Positions 49,507-58,912 of a stretch of DNA of 64,000 nucleotides are shown here, in pieces (position 1 is the first letter of the stretch; every line of letters begins with the position of its first letter). Below the pieces are notes generated by a model. It did not search any database and was not told the DNA's origin. It was given only the letters and a program-made list of their open reading frames with translations. Both the position numbers and the translations under genes were made by a program. Source of the DNA: UBA7672 sp965229115. GTDB lineage: Bacteria > Pseudomonadota > Alphaproteobacteria > Caulobacterales > Hyphomonadaceae. The stretch spans positions 682,001 to 746,000 of the forward strand of contig CBDDIR010000003.1 in assembly GCA_965229115.1 (NCBI GenBank), written 5' to 3'.

Positions 49507-50445
49507 GTGCTCGAGCTGAAAGATGTCAGCCGGGCCGCTGGCCGCGAGCAGGTGCTGAACCGTGCAAGCCTTGTTATGTCGCGCGAAACTCCAACTGCGA
49601 TTGTGGGGCTGACGACCTATGAGCGGAGCGTGCTGGCGCGTGTGCTGAGTGGCCAGGACAAGCCGCAGTCGGGATCGATCAAGCTCAACGGAAAAGACAT
49701 TGCGCAGGCGCGACGCGAGAAGGGGCGCGTCGCACTTGTGGGCGGCGATGCTCAGCCGAAGACCAAGCCGGGCAAGGGACCGGGACGCGAGCAACAGCTA
49801 CGTGCGGCAATTGGGAAAGCGCGCTCTGATCGGGCAGCGTTGGTTATTCTCGATGCACCGACGACTGAACTTGGGCTCGAGTCGCGGGACAATTTCATCG
49901 GCGAGCTTAAGCCGCTCTGCGAATCCCTGGGTGCTGTAATCGTGCTTCTGGCGGGCGATGCGGACGAGGCGATGGCGCTGGGCGGGCAGGTGGTCGTGCT
50001 GGAGCGCGGCGAGGTCGTTCAGGCTGGGCCAGCTTCGGATGTGTTCGCGCACCCCGCCAATCTGACGGCGGCAATCGCCACGTCTTTCCCCAAGCTCAAC
50101 ACCATCGCCATGAAGGCGCGCGAGGGGCGCGGCGTGCTTGCGGATGGTTCAAGCTTCCAGCCGCCCGAGCAGCTGAGATTGCCGGATGACGGCGCCTGTA
50201 CGGTAGCATTCCACCCGGACGACATGACGCTCGAGCGCGCGGGAGCAGGGTGCCTGCGGTTCATCGTGCGAGCGGTGGGTGATGAGATCATCGGCGGTCG
50301 CCGCTTCGTGCGGGTCAACTTCGCCGGATCGGACTGGCTGACGCCGCAGTCGGAATTGCGACCGCATACGGGGGCGATCCTCAACGCGTTCGTCGAGCGC
50401 TCGCGCCTGATGGCGTTCGACGCGAGCGGCAAGGCGATCAGCTAG
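49507..50445 (+). CDS. Catalytically degenerate ABC ATPase with TOBE domain
   Basis: 312 residues with the outline of a MalK/UgpC-type ABC protein: an N-terminal nucleotide-binding domain (1-190) and a C-terminal TOBE-like domain (215-312; VAFHPDDMTLE, VRAVGDEIIGGRRFVRVNF). Every catalytic motif is altered: Walker A is GLTTYERS (no Gly-Gly, Lys to Arg at 40), the LSGGQ region reads GPGREQQLR, Walker B is VILDAPTT (catalytic Glu to Ala at 117), and the switch His position is Gly (LLAGDADEA). The reading frame is intact. GTG start. No permease is adjacent. It may be a regulatory pseudo-ATPase. Confidence 0.75.
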   Translation: MLELKDVSRAAGREQVLNRASLVMSRETPTAIVGLTTYERSVLARVLSGQDKPQSGSIKLNGKDIAQARREKGRVALVGGDAQPKTKPGKGPGREQQLRAAIGKARSDRAALVILDAPTTELGLESRDNFIGELKPLCESLGAVIVLLAGDADEAMALGGQVVVLERGEVVQAGPASDVFAHPANLTAAIATSFPKLNTIAMKAREGRGVLADGSSFQPPEQLRLPDDGACTVAFHPDDMTLERAGAGCLRFIVRAVGDEIIGGRRFVRVNFAGSDWLTPQSELRPHTGAILNAFVERSRLMAFDASGKAIS

Positions 50446-50448
50446 GCG

Positions 50449-51984
50449 CTACTCCGCGGGCTGCGGAGCGGTAGCTGCAACCTTCTTCGGCGCGCGCAGC
50501 AGCGACACCCCGATTAGAACCGCACAGCCCGCCATGATCACGTTCACGACCCACGCGACCGGATCAGCGGTCTGACCGTTGAAGAGCGCGATATGCGTTG
50601 CCGGAACCGCAGCGATCAGAACCGCGCCGATCAGGCGCAACCGCCATGAGATCTGTTGCGGGGTCCACAGCGCGGCCGTGCCCAGGGCCAGCAGCGACAC
50701 AACCAGCCAGATCGCAACGAGCGGCGCGGTCGGGGCGAGAAGGGCGACGAGAGCGGCGACGGCGTAACCCGGCGGCTGGCTCCAGCAGAATGCGACCCAT
50801 ACGCGTTCCCAGCGCGGGGCGGGGCGGCCCTTGTCGCGGCGGCGGGAGAGCCAGATGGCGACGCCGGATGCGGTGACCACGGTCAGGCCAGCGCCGAGCA
50901 GGATGTAAGCGATCTTCACCGGCCATCCGCCGAACCAGCCGAAGTGAAGCGTCGAAACAGCCTGCAGAATGGCGTTTCCGGGCGTGCCGTTGCTGTCCGA
51001 ATAGCCGCCCTTCATGAGTTCGCCCGAACCGTCGAATACCCATGTGTCGCCGCGGTTCAGCGCATTCGGCTTGATCGCGGTGATCTGCACGGTCTGTCCG
51101 GTCTCGCCCGGATGCTCGAACGTCACATAGCTGAAGTGCGCGCCCGGAGCGTCGGCCTGCACGCGTTCGAACATGGGGACGAGCGGCGCCAGCGGAGCCG
51201 GACGCGGATCATCGACTGCCGGGGGCGGCAGGAAGAAGCTGTAGGCCTTGTCCATGTCGCCCTTGAAAACGACGAGCGCGAGCACGCCGATGAGCAGTGT
51301 GCTGAGGCCGAGCAGGGCGCCGGTCAGCGACAGGATGATGTGGAAGGGCAGGCCCCAGATGCCGATCCGGTTGTGGAGGTCGGCCTCCTGCAGGCGCTTC
51401 GAGCCGCCCCAGCGCAGGTGGAAGGCGTCGCGGAAGACGCGCGGGTGAGCGAGGATGCCTGAGACGAGCGACGACAGAAGCGCAACGCCCGTCAGGCCGA
51501 CAACGAACAGGCCCCACGAGGACGGCAGGTGCAGATAGATATGCAGGCGCTGGATGAAGTCGGTGAACGGATTGTGCGTCTCGTTCACGAGATGGCCATT
51601 CTGGTCGACCATCCACTCCTTGTTCGGCTGGCCTTCGACGGCATCGACATAGATGCGGAAGCGCGGCTGATCTTCGGATGGTAGCGATGAGAAGATGTGG
51701 TGCGCGCCCGGATATTTCGCGAGCGCTTCGCTGCGCATCGTTTCGATGGCTTGCGGCGTGACGGCGTGAACCGGGGCGAGCTGCGGACCTTCCCAGCGCT
51801 CGACATCTTCAAGCAGCACGGCGACCGTGCCCGAGAAGCAGACGAGGAAGATCAGCGCCGCAAAGGCGAGGCCGAGCGAGGAGTGGCCGGCGAGAATGGC
51901 GCGCACGAACGGTGCGGGCACTTTCGGCCAGATCGACTTGCCGGGCTTGCGGGCGGGCTTGGATTGTTCGGTGTTGGCGGTCAT
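50449..51984 (-). CDS. PepSY-domain transmembrane protein (siderophore/iron-reduction type)
   Basis: 511 residues from ATG 51984, which has AGGGG seven bases upstream. An N-terminal helix (GLAFAALIFLVCFSGTVAVL), a first PepSY-like periplasmic segment, the LHIYLHLPSSWGLFVVGLTG helix with conserved His, then further helices, the HFGWFGG motif and a C-terminal bundle. Such PepSY_TM proteins accompany siderophore uptake, probably as ferric reductases. It overlaps the upstream membrane gene by four bases; both are behind a Fur-box-like site. Confidence 0.85.
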   Translation of the reverse strand: MTANTEQSKPARKPGKSIWPKVPAPFVRAILAGHSSLGLAFAALIFLVCFSGTVAVLLEDVERWEGPQLAPVHAVTPQAIETMRSEALAKYPGAHHIFSSLPSEDQPRFRIYVDAVEGQPNKEWMVDQNGHLVNETHNPFTDFIQRLHIYLHLPSSWGLFVVGLTGVALLSSLVSGILAHPRVFRDAFHLRWGGSKRLQEADLHNRIGIWGLPFHIILSLTGALLGLSTLLIGVLALVVFKGDMDKAYSFFLPPPAVDDPRPAPLAPLVPMFERVQADAPGAHFSYVTFEHPGETGQTVQITAIKPNALNRGDTWVFDGSGELMKGGYSDSNGTPGNAILQAVSTLHFGWFGGWPVKIAYILLGAGLTVVTASGVAIWLSRRRDKGRPAPRWERVWVAFCWSQPPGYAVAALVALLAPTAPLVAIWLVVSLLALGTAALWTPQQISWRLRLIGAVLIAAVPATHIALFNGQTADPVAWVVNVIMAGCAVLIGVSLLRAPKKVAATAPQPAE

Positions 51985-52592
51985 CCAAAACCCCTGATGG
52001 CGGCAGCCGAGAATGTGACAATGGCGACGCCGACGAGGACGGCTGTCGCGCGGATGATCTTGTCGTCCGAAAGGGTCCACGCCATCAGCGCGCCCCAGAC
52101 GACGGGTATGATGAGGCCGCTCGAGACGATGCGGGTCTGCGGATCGGACGGCAGATAGACCGTCCACATGATGCCAACACCCATGGCGGCGATGCCACCG
52201 ATCGGGCCGGCCAGCAGGAAGCGAAGCACGCCGCGCCAGGCGCGCGAGGGACGATCCGATGGCTCCAGTGCGATGGAGGATTTGTCGGCCGTCGCGCGCG
52301 TCGGGCGGACCTGAATGCCGGTGGCGATAAAGGCGAGTGCTGCGACGGAGATCACGGTCGAGGCGATGAAGATGCCGCGCGCCGTTCCGAGCGCTGGCGA
52401 GCCGGCGACGAGTGCGATGGCGAGCACGGCCCAGCCGCCGACGATGAACCAGGCGCGCGAGGCGCTGCGATCATTCCAGGCGCGGCGCAGCAGGAAGGCC
52501 GCGAGTACGCCTGCGGCTGTCAGCGCAAGCGCGACAAGAAGTTGTGGTCCGTTCAACGCGCGCCTCCGGCCCCGGTAATCCCGCCTTGGCAT
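51981..52592 (-). CDS. Membrane protein, first gene of the PepSY operon
   Basis: About 203 residues from ATG 52592 with five or six hydrophobic helices (LLVALALTAAGVLAAFLL, WFIVGGWAVLAIALVAG, and IFIASTVISVAALAFIATG among them). No clear family; small membrane partners of PepSY proteins occur in other iron-uptake loci. Its stop overlaps the PepSY ATG (ATGA). The Fur-box-like site lies 14-32 bp upstream of its start. Confidence 0.7.
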   Translation of the reverse strand: MPRRDYRGRRRALNGPQLLVALALTAAGVLAAFLLRRAWNDRSASRAWFIVGGWAVLAIALVAGSPALGTARGIFIASTVISVAALAFIATGIQVRPTRATADKSSIALEPSDRPSRAWRGVLRFLLAGPIGGIAAMGVGIMWTVYLPSDPQTRIVSSGLIIPVVWGALMAWTLSDDKIIRATAVLVGVAIVTFSAAAIRGFG

Positions 52593-52605
52593 TGTCACCA
52601 TACGA

Positions 52606-52624
52606 AATGAAAGTCAATCGCATT
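52606..52624 (-). promoter_or_regulatory. Fur-box-like operator upstream of the PepSY operon
   Basis: AATGAAAGTCAATCGCATT matches 15 of 19 positions of the palindromic Fur consensus AATGAGAATCATTCTCATT. It ends 14 bp before the first ATG of the operon, where a bound repressor would block transcription. Confidence 0.55.
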
Positions 52625-52697
52625 CGCAAGTGTACGCGGCGCTACTGCTCTGAAACGATGGAAGAAATGCTAAACGTAAGTTGCTGAGGGCGCTGCG

Positions 52698-54467
52698 TTA
52701 ATTGGCCGGAGCGTCCGCGTACGGATCAGGCCCGCCTTCCGCAATGAAGCGATCGATGCGCGCATCCAGCACCGGCAACGGGACGGAGCCGAGCTGCAGG
52801 ACGGTGTCGTGGAAATTGCGGATGTCGAACTTCGCTCCCAGTGCTGACTCGGCGCGCTTGCGGCCTTCGACGATCGCCATCTCGCCGAGATAATAGCTGA
52901 GCGCCTGACCGGGCCAGGAGATGTAGCGATCGACCTCGGTGGTGATCTCGTGTTCGGCAAGCGCGGTGTTCTCGCGGAAGAAGGCCTGGCCCTGTTCGCG
53001 CGTCCAGCCCTTGGCATGGATGCCGGTGTCGACCACGAGGCGGGCGGCGCGCCACATCTGGTAGCTGAGCATGCCGAACTTCTCGTACGGCGTCTGGTAC
53101 ATGCCCATCTCTTCGCCGAGCAGCTCGCAATAGAGCGCCCAGCCTTCGCCGAATGCGGAGATGTATGTCTTGCGGCGGAAGTCCGGCACGCCTTCCTGTT
53201 CATCGGCGATCGGCATCTGGAAGGCATGGCCGGGCGCGCTCTCATGCAGCGTCAGCGCGGGCAATGAATAGAGCGCGCGTGAGGGCAGGTTGTAGGTGTT
53301 GACCAGATAGACGCCTGTGCCGCCGCGGCCCGCCGTGTAGAAGGGCGCGATGTCGTCCGGCACGGGGATCACGTCGAAGCGTGAACGGGGCAGGCGGCCG
53401 AAGAAGTATTTCGCCTTGCCGTCGAACTTCTTGGAGATCCAGGCCGCGCGCATCAGCAGCTCTTCGGGGGTCTTCGCGTAGAACTGCGGATCGGTACGCA
53501 GGAAGGTTAGGAAGGCGGGAAGGTCGCCGTTGAAGCCGGCTTCCTTCATGACGTCGTGCATGCGCGCCTTGATCTTCGCGACCTCGCTGAGGCCGATCTG
53601 GTGGATCTCCTCGGGCGACTTCTTGAGCGTCGTGAATTCGCGGATCTGTGCAGCGTAGTAGGCATCGCCATTCGGCAGCTTGGTGGCGGCGATGTCGGTG
53701 GCGGTGTGCGGCAGGTACGTGTCGCGGAAGTAGGGCAGCAGCGTGCGGTAGGCGGGGAAGACCTTATCGGCGATTGCAGCTTTCGCCTCGGTTTGCAGGG
53801 CAGTGCGCGTTTCGGCGGGGATGCTGGCGGGCAGGGATTTGAACGGCTCGTAGAATTGCGACTGCTCGGGCGTCTTGTTCTTGTAGATGGCGGAGATGGA
53901 TTCGGCGCGGCCTTGCAGTGTTACGCGCGGAGGCGTGAAGCCGCGCGCTGCGCCAAGCTTCATGTTGGCGATCTCGTCGGCGAAGAAGCGGGGAATATCG
54001 TTCAGCAACGCGATCCATGAGCGCGCTTGCGCTTCGGTGCGGAAGCCTGTCGGCGTTGCGCTTGCGATATTGCCCCAGAAGGTGGAGTCTGCGTTGAGCG
54101 GCTTTTCGTATTCGCGGAATTCGATGCGCGCCATGCGGACTTCGATCTGGTCGCGATAGATGGCGAGGTTGATCTGAGCTTCTGGCGTCAGTGCTTTGGC
54201 GTCGAGCGCGTCGAGCTTTGCGATGACATCCTTCATGTAGGCGAGTTGTTCGGCCTGGGCGGCCGCATCGACGCGGCCCCAGCTGGCGGGCAGCTTGTCG
54301 TCGGGCGTCGTGTCATCCCATTGCGGATCGTAGGCGTTCCGCCACGCCCATTCTGTTTCGTAGATGGCGCGGAACTGCGCGTCAGCGCGTGTTTCGGCGG
54401 GCTTGCTGGGGAGCGTCGCGCAGGCGGCGATCATGCCGAAGGCAGCAATTGCGAGAACGCGCTTCAT
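52698..54467 (-). CDS. DUF885-family metallopeptidase-like lipoprotein
   Basis: 589 residues with lipobox MIAAC (Cys near 16). The DUF885 landmarks are present: LTLHESAPGHAFQ, an HExxH-like metal site in the family (HES-x-PGH), followed by SAFGEGWALYCELLGEEMG with the Glu ligand, and RAARLVVDTGIHAKGW. These secreted proteins are thought to be peptidases. ATG 54467; GCGCGTTCTCGC gives no strong ribosome site. Confidence 0.85.
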   Translation of the reverse strand: MKRVLAIAAFGMIAACATLPSKPAETRADAQFRAIYETEWAWRNAYDPQWDDTTPDDKLPASWGRVDAAAQAEQLAYMKDVIAKLDALDAKALTPEAQINLAIYRDQIEVRMARIEFREYEKPLNADSTFWGNIASATPTGFRTEAQARSWIALLNDIPRFFADEIANMKLGAARGFTPPRVTLQGRAESISAIYKNKTPEQSQFYEPFKSLPASIPAETRTALQTEAKAAIADKVFPAYRTLLPYFRDTYLPHTATDIAATKLPNGDAYYAAQIREFTTLKKSPEEIHQIGLSEVAKIKARMHDVMKEAGFNGDLPAFLTFLRTDPQFYAKTPEELLMRAAWISKKFDGKAKYFFGRLPRSRFDVIPVPDDIAPFYTAGRGGTGVYLVNTYNLPSRALYSLPALTLHESAPGHAFQMPIADEQEGVPDFRRKTYISAFGEGWALYCELLGEEMGMYQTPYEKFGMLSYQMWRAARLVVDTGIHAKGWTREQGQAFFRENTALAEHEITTEVDRYISWPGQALSYYLGEMAIVEGRKRAESALGAKFDIRNFHDTVLQLGSVPLPVLDARIDRFIAEGGPDPYADAPAN

Positions 54468-54541
54468 GGATGCACTCCGGTTCGCGAACCGGAATGATAG
54501 CGGCGATCAGGCGCCGTGTCGCGTGGCTAGCCAGCCCGTGT

Positions 54542-56308
54542 TCAAGCCGTCCAGAGCACGTCGCCGGCTTCGCGCAGGGCGGAGGAGGCCGACGTGATGC
54601 CTGCGACGAGGCCGGGTGCGCGGGCGAGCGTGTCTTCCGCGAAGAACGCGGCGAGGGCGAGCGCACGGTCGGCTTCGCGATCGGCGCCGCTCTGTTGGGC
54701 GAGGGCGGAGCGCGTGAGGAAGTGGCCGCCGACAACGTCGCCTGCGAGACGCAGATAGGCCGTGGCGCCGGCAAGCGCCGTCTCGCGCGAGGATTGCATC
54801 GTGGTCGTCATCCACTGCGTTGCGCCTTCCAGCGCGTCGGTGGCGACGGTGAGGCGGTCTGCGATGGCGACGAATTTTGGCTGGTTGGAGGCGCGGGCGT
54901 CGCGTACGGTCGAGCGGATGTCGGTGATCATCGCTTTCATCGCCGCGCCGTCGTTCAGCGACAGCTTGCGGCCGACGAGGTCGATCGCCTGGATGCCGTT
55001 GGTGCCTTCGTAGATCGGCAGGATGCGGGCATCGAGATAGAACTGGGCTGCAGCGGTTTCGCTCATGAAGCCCATGCCGCCGTGGATCTGTACGCCGGAA
55101 TTGGTGGTGTCGATGGCGCGATCGGTCGACCAGCCCTTGGCGATGGGAGTCAGCAGGTCTTCGCGCATCTTGGCGGCTTCGCGCGTGGCGGGGTCGGCGT
55201 GGTGTTCGGCGATGTCGGCGGCCGAGCCGCAGGCGTAGCAGATCGCGCGCGAGGCCTGCACGTTGGCGGCCATGGCGGCGAGCGTGCGTTGCACGTCCGG
55301 GTGATGGATGATCGTGGCAGAGCCTTGCACGCCGGGAGCCGAGCCCTGTTTGCGTTCGTGCGCGTAGCCGATGGCGACCTGGAGCGCGGCTTCTGCGACG
55401 CCGACGCCTTCGAGGCCGACATTGAGGCGCGCCGAGTTCATCATCGTGAACATGGCGGCGAGGCCTTTGTTCGGCTCGCCGATCAGCCAGCCCTTCGCGC
55501 CGTCATATTCCATGACGCAGGTGGGCGAGCCGTGGATCCCCATCTTGTGCTCGAGGCCGATGCACTTGAACGTGTTGCGGTCGCCCAGCGAGCCATCGGC
55601 ATTCACGAAGAACTTCGGCACCAGGAAGAGCGATACGCCGCGCGATCCGGCGGGCGCATCCGGCAGGCGCGCGAGCACGAGCTGGACGATATTGTCCGTC
55701 ATGTCGTGGTCGCCCCACGTGATGAAGATCTTCTGGCCCGAGATCGCGAATGAGCCATCGCCGTTCGGGATGGCTTTCGACTTCAGCGCGCCGACGTCCG
55801 AACCGGCTTGCGGTTCGGTGAGGTTCATGGCCCCAGTCCATTCGCCGGAGATCAGCTTAGGCAGGTAGGTCTGCTTCTGCTCGTCCGTGCCGTGCGCGAG
55901 CAGGGCTTCGATGGCGCCGAAGGAAAGCAGGGGGCATAGGCCGAACGCCATGTTCGAGCCGTGGATCATTTCCATGACGGCGAGGGCGAGCGGCTTGGGC
56001 AGGCCCTGTCCGCCGAACTCTTCCGGGAAGGCAAGGCCCATCCAGCCGCCTTCGATGAACTTGCCATAGGCCTCGGCAAAGCCCGGCGTGGCGACGACGC
56101 CCGCGTCAGTCAGCTTCGCGCCGGTCTTGTGGCCGATCGCATTGAGAGGCGCGAGCACGTCGCGCGCGAGCTTGTTGGCCTCCTCCAGAATAGGGGAGAC
56201 CAGATCCTGGTCGAAATTGGGAAAAGCCCCAGTCGCCGCAAGCTCATCGAGCCGCGCAACATGGGCAAGAGTCTGAGAAATCTGGGAGAGAGGCGCATTG
56301 TAGGACAT
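54542..56308 (-). CDS. Acyl-CoA dehydrogenase (long C-terminal form)
   Basis: 588 residues from ATG 56308, matching the FadE-like class with an extra C-terminal helical domain (AcylCoA_dehyd_C-like). FAD-binding segments TEPQAGSDVGALKSKA and FITWGDHD are clear. The catalytic Glu is in LPIYEGTNGIQAIDL near residue 430. It performs the first step of beta-oxidation on an unknown acyl-CoA. It lies alone, between DUF885 and DUF6152 genes on the same strand. Confidence 0.93.
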   Translation of the reverse strand: MSYNAPLSQISQTLAHVARLDELAATGAFPNFDQDLVSPILEEANKLARDVLAPLNAIGHKTGAKLTDAGVVATPGFAEAYGKFIEGGWMGLAFPEEFGGQGLPKPLALAVMEMIHGSNMAFGLCPLLSFGAIEALLAHGTDEQKQTYLPKLISGEWTGAMNLTEPQAGSDVGALKSKAIPNGDGSFAISGQKIFITWGDHDMTDNIVQLVLARLPDAPAGSRGVSLFLVPKFFVNADGSLGDRNTFKCIGLEHKMGIHGSPTCVMEYDGAKGWLIGEPNKGLAAMFTMMNSARLNVGLEGVGVAEAALQVAIGYAHERKQGSAPGVQGSATIIHHPDVQRTLAAMAANVQASRAICYACGSAADIAEHHADPATREAAKMREDLLTPIAKGWSTDRAIDTTNSGVQIHGGMGFMSETAAAQFYLDARILPIYEGTNGIQAIDLVGRKLSLNDGAAMKAMITDIRSTVRDARASNQPKFVAIADRLTVATDALEGATQWMTTTMQSSRETALAGATAYLRLAGDVVGGHFLTRSALAQQSGADREADRALALAAFFAEDTLARAPGLVAGITSASSALREAGDVLWTA

Positions 56309-56374
56309 AGGGCTAAATAGCCCGCACAATCCCGGTCTGTCATCCACCCCAGATCAAGTGACGCAGCGGGAGGA

Positions 56375-56737
56375 TCAACGCATCAAATCGAAGGTTTTAC
56401 CGTCGACCGTGATGCTCTGCGCCTTCCACTCATTAACGTTCTTGGTGTGCGGCTGAGCCTCCACGGCGACCGTCTTGCCCGCCGTAAGCGCATCCTTCGT
56501 CAGCCCGCGATCGACCATGCGCTGCAAGGGCGAGAGCCAGACTTCCTGCTTCTTGCCGCCGCTGTTGATCCACAGAACCGCGTGGGGCTGTTCCCACTTC
56601 AGCTCCGCGATTGTGCCGGAGACCTTCTGCTGCTTGGCTGCATCGTAGGCTTCCCAGCCATGGTGGGCCCAGGCTGCGCCCGTCAGGGCCGCGCCGGACA
56701 CGGCAAAAGCCGCCAGCGCCGTAGCGATAACTCGCAT
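56375..56737 (-). CDS. DUF6152 family secreted protein
   Basis: 120 residues. Signal peptide MRVIATALAAFAVSGAALTG, cleaved after AAWA, leaving a mature start HHGWEAYDA; the early HH is a DUF6152 hallmark. Compact beta domain: GTIAELKWEQPHAVLWI, QEVWLSPLQRM, and MR at the end. Function unknown. AGGAGG lies upstream of the ATG. A member of a second family often found beside DUF6152 genes is at 58913. Confidence 0.8.
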   Translation of the reverse strand: MRVIATALAAFAVSGAALTGAAWAHHGWEAYDAAKQQKVSGTIAELKWEQPHAVLWINSGGKKQEVWLSPLQRMVDRGLTKDALTAGKTVAVEAQPHTKNVNEWKAQSITVDGKTFDLMR

Positions 56738-56839
56738 TGTCTTCCTCCTGATTGGCGACGGCGGCTCCGTATTCGGATGCCAGCCGTCGCGGCTCATTGG
56801 AGGAAGATAGGGTGCGCCGCGCGTAACGGCGATTTCTTA

Positions 56840-58234
56840 CTATTTCGGGCCGATCATCTTTTCGGGACGAACGAGTTTCGTGAACTCGGCGTCGGTCAGA
56901 TAGCCCCCGCCCACGGCTTCCTCACGGAGTGTTGTGCCGTTCTTGTGCGCCGTCTTGGCGATCTTGGCGCACGCGTCATAGCCGAGACGCTCGTTCAGGG
57001 CCGTCACCAGCATCAGCGAGTTCTCGACGCCCTTGGCGATGTTGTCGATGCGGGGCTCGATGCCGACGACGCAGTTGTCGGTGAACGAGATCGCGGCGTC
57101 GGCCAGCAGGCGGACCGACTGCAGGAAGTTGTAGGCCATCATTGGGTTGAATACGTTCAGCTCGAAATGGCCCTGGCTGCCGGCAAATGCGATGGCGGCG
57201 TTGTTGCCCATGATGTGGGCGCAGACCTGCGTCAGCGCTTCGCACTGGGTCGGGTTCACCTTGCCCGGCATGATCGACGAACCCGGCTCGTTCTCCGGCA
57301 GCGCCAGCTCGCCCAGACCCGCGCGGGGGCCCGAACCGAGGAAGCGGATGTCGTTGGCGATCTTGAAGCACGAAGCAGCAACCGTCGTGATCGCGCCATG
57401 GCTCATCACCATCGCGTCGTGCGCAGCAAGCGCCTCGAACTTGTTCGGCGCAGTCTTGAAGCCGAGACCGGTAATCTCTGCGATCTTCGCAGCCACCAGC
57501 TTGTCGAAGCCCTTCGGCGCGTTGAGGCCGGTGCCGACGGCGGTGCCGCCCTGCGCCAGTTCCATCAGCGAGGGCAGGGTCGACTTGATGCGCGCAATGC
57601 CGTTCTCGATCTGCTTGGCATAGCCCGAGAACTCCTGGCCGAGCGTCAGCGGCGTTGCATCCTGCGTGTGCGTGCGGCCGATCTTGATGATCTTCTTCCA
57701 GTCGTTCGACTTTGCCTTGAGCGCAGCATGCAGATGCTCAAGGGCCGGCAGCAGGTCGGTTGCGATCTGTTCGGCGCAGGCGATGTGCATCGCGGTCGGG
57801 AACGTGTCGTTCGACGACTGGCTCATGTTGACGTGGTCGTTCGGGTGAACCGGCTTCTTCGAGCCCATCACGCCGCCCATCATCTCGATGGCGCGGTTCG
57901 AGATGACCTCGTTGGCGTTCATGTTCGATTGCGTGCCCGAACCGGTCTGCCACACGACGAGCGGGAAGTGATCGTTCAGCTTGCCGTCGATGACTTCCTG
58001 CGCGGCGGCGACGATGTTCTTCGCCAGCTTGGTGTCGAGCTTTCCGAGTTCGAGGTTTGCTTCGGCCGCGGCGCGCTTCACGATGCCCAGCGCGCGGACG
58101 ATCGGAGCGGGCTGTTTTTCCCAGCCGATCTTGAAGTTGCCGAGTGAACGCTGCGCCTGGGCGCCCCAGTACCGGTCAGCCGCGACCTCGATCGGGCCAA
58201 AAGTATCGGTTTCGGTGCGGTTCTTTCCGGCCAT
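56840..58234 (-). CDS. fumC: Fumarate hydratase class II
   Basis: Fumarate to malate in the citric acid cycle. 464 residues, normal length. The superfamily signature GSSIMPGKVNPTQ, the substrate loop TGSGTQSNMNANEV and the catalytic segment GRTHTQDATPL are intact. ATG 58234 gives the usual MAGKNRTETDTFGPIEV start. It is divergent from the RusA-like gene, 117 bp apart. Confidence 0.96.
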   Translation of the reverse strand: MAGKNRTETDTFGPIEVAADRYWGAQAQRSLGNFKIGWEKQPAPIVRALGIVKRAAAEANLELGKLDTKLAKNIVAAAQEVIDGKLNDHFPLVVWQTGSGTQSNMNANEVISNRAIEMMGGVMGSKKPVHPNDHVNMSQSSNDTFPTAMHIACAEQIATDLLPALEHLHAALKAKSNDWKKIIKIGRTHTQDATPLTLGQEFSGYAKQIENGIARIKSTLPSLMELAQGGTAVGTGLNAPKGFDKLVAAKIAEITGLGFKTAPNKFEALAAHDAMVMSHGAITTVAASCFKIANDIRFLGSGPRAGLGELALPENEPGSSIMPGKVNPTQCEALTQVCAHIMGNNAAIAFAGSQGHFELNVFNPMMAYNFLQSVRLLADAAISFTDNCVVGIEPRIDNIAKGVENSLMLVTALNERLGYDACAKIAKTAHKNGTTLREEAVGGGYLTDAEFTKLVRPEKMIGPK

Positions 58235-58351
58235 TGGTGCAGCTCCCAGCCTTGGCAAAGCGTCGAAAATCTGCGCTGCCACTAGACCCAAGCGATGCCG
58301 GGATCAATGTGGTTCGGACGCGCAAGATGGTGAACAGGGCGGACTGGCAGG

Positions 58352-58750
58352 TTGAGCGGCAGCAACGACAGCGAAGGTCCGGCCTGGACGCGCCAGAACA
58401 AGGTGCGGGCGCGCGTCCACAAGGACGGGTCGCTGGAGGTGGGCGTCGACGGACTCACCACGCAGGCGAAATACTACAAGCCGCTGCTCAAGGACTTCTT
58501 CCGGCTGCACTTTGCGGTCCGGCCCCGCTGGGGCGACTGGTCGGCCCATATCGCCATGGAATACACGGGCGACCCGCCGCACATGGATCTCGACAATCTG
58601 GCCAAGGCGCTGCTCGACAGCGCGGTGGGGTCTGCTTTCCACGATGACAGCCAGATCGCCCGCCTTCTGGTTGAGCGGCGGCAGGCCGAACGGGAAGGCA
58701 TCTGGATGCTGCTGGCCCCGATCGGGCCTGATACCAGCCAGCCTCGCTGA
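58352..58750 (+). CDS. RusA-like Holliday-junction endonuclease family protein
   Basis: 132 residues. The motif HMDLDNLAKALLDSA followed by FHDDSQIARL gives D79, D81, K85 and D98/D99, the same spacing as the RusA active site (D70, D72, K76, D91), so the metal site looks intact. RusA proteins resolve four-way junctions and are mostly phage-borne, but no phage genes surround this copy. No ATG is available; TTG 58352 is the probable start, with GGCAGG adjoining. The RusA assignment rests on this motif alone. Confidence 0.7.
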   Translation: MSGSNDSEGPAWTRQNKVRARVHKDGSLEVGVDGLTTQAKYYKPLLKDFFRLHFAVRPRWGDWSAHIAMEYTGDPPHMDLDNLAKALLDSAVGSAFHDDSQIARLLVERRQAEREGIWMLLAPIGPDTSQPR

Positions 58751-58912
58751 GGCGCGATTTCCGTGCGCGTACCCTGACATCGTCAGGACGAAATCACCCG
58801 GAATTGCTCGAAAACGAATGGCTTTCGAATCGACAGTATGGTTTGGCCCCGCTTAGTCTTCGCGAGGAAACGGCACGGGAAAAATCCCGGTCACTCGGAG
58901 GATAACACCATC

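Noticed and set aside
56447..58147. 566-residue plus-strand ORF
   Set aside because: Antisense to fumC and DUF6152; composition is that of a shadow frame.
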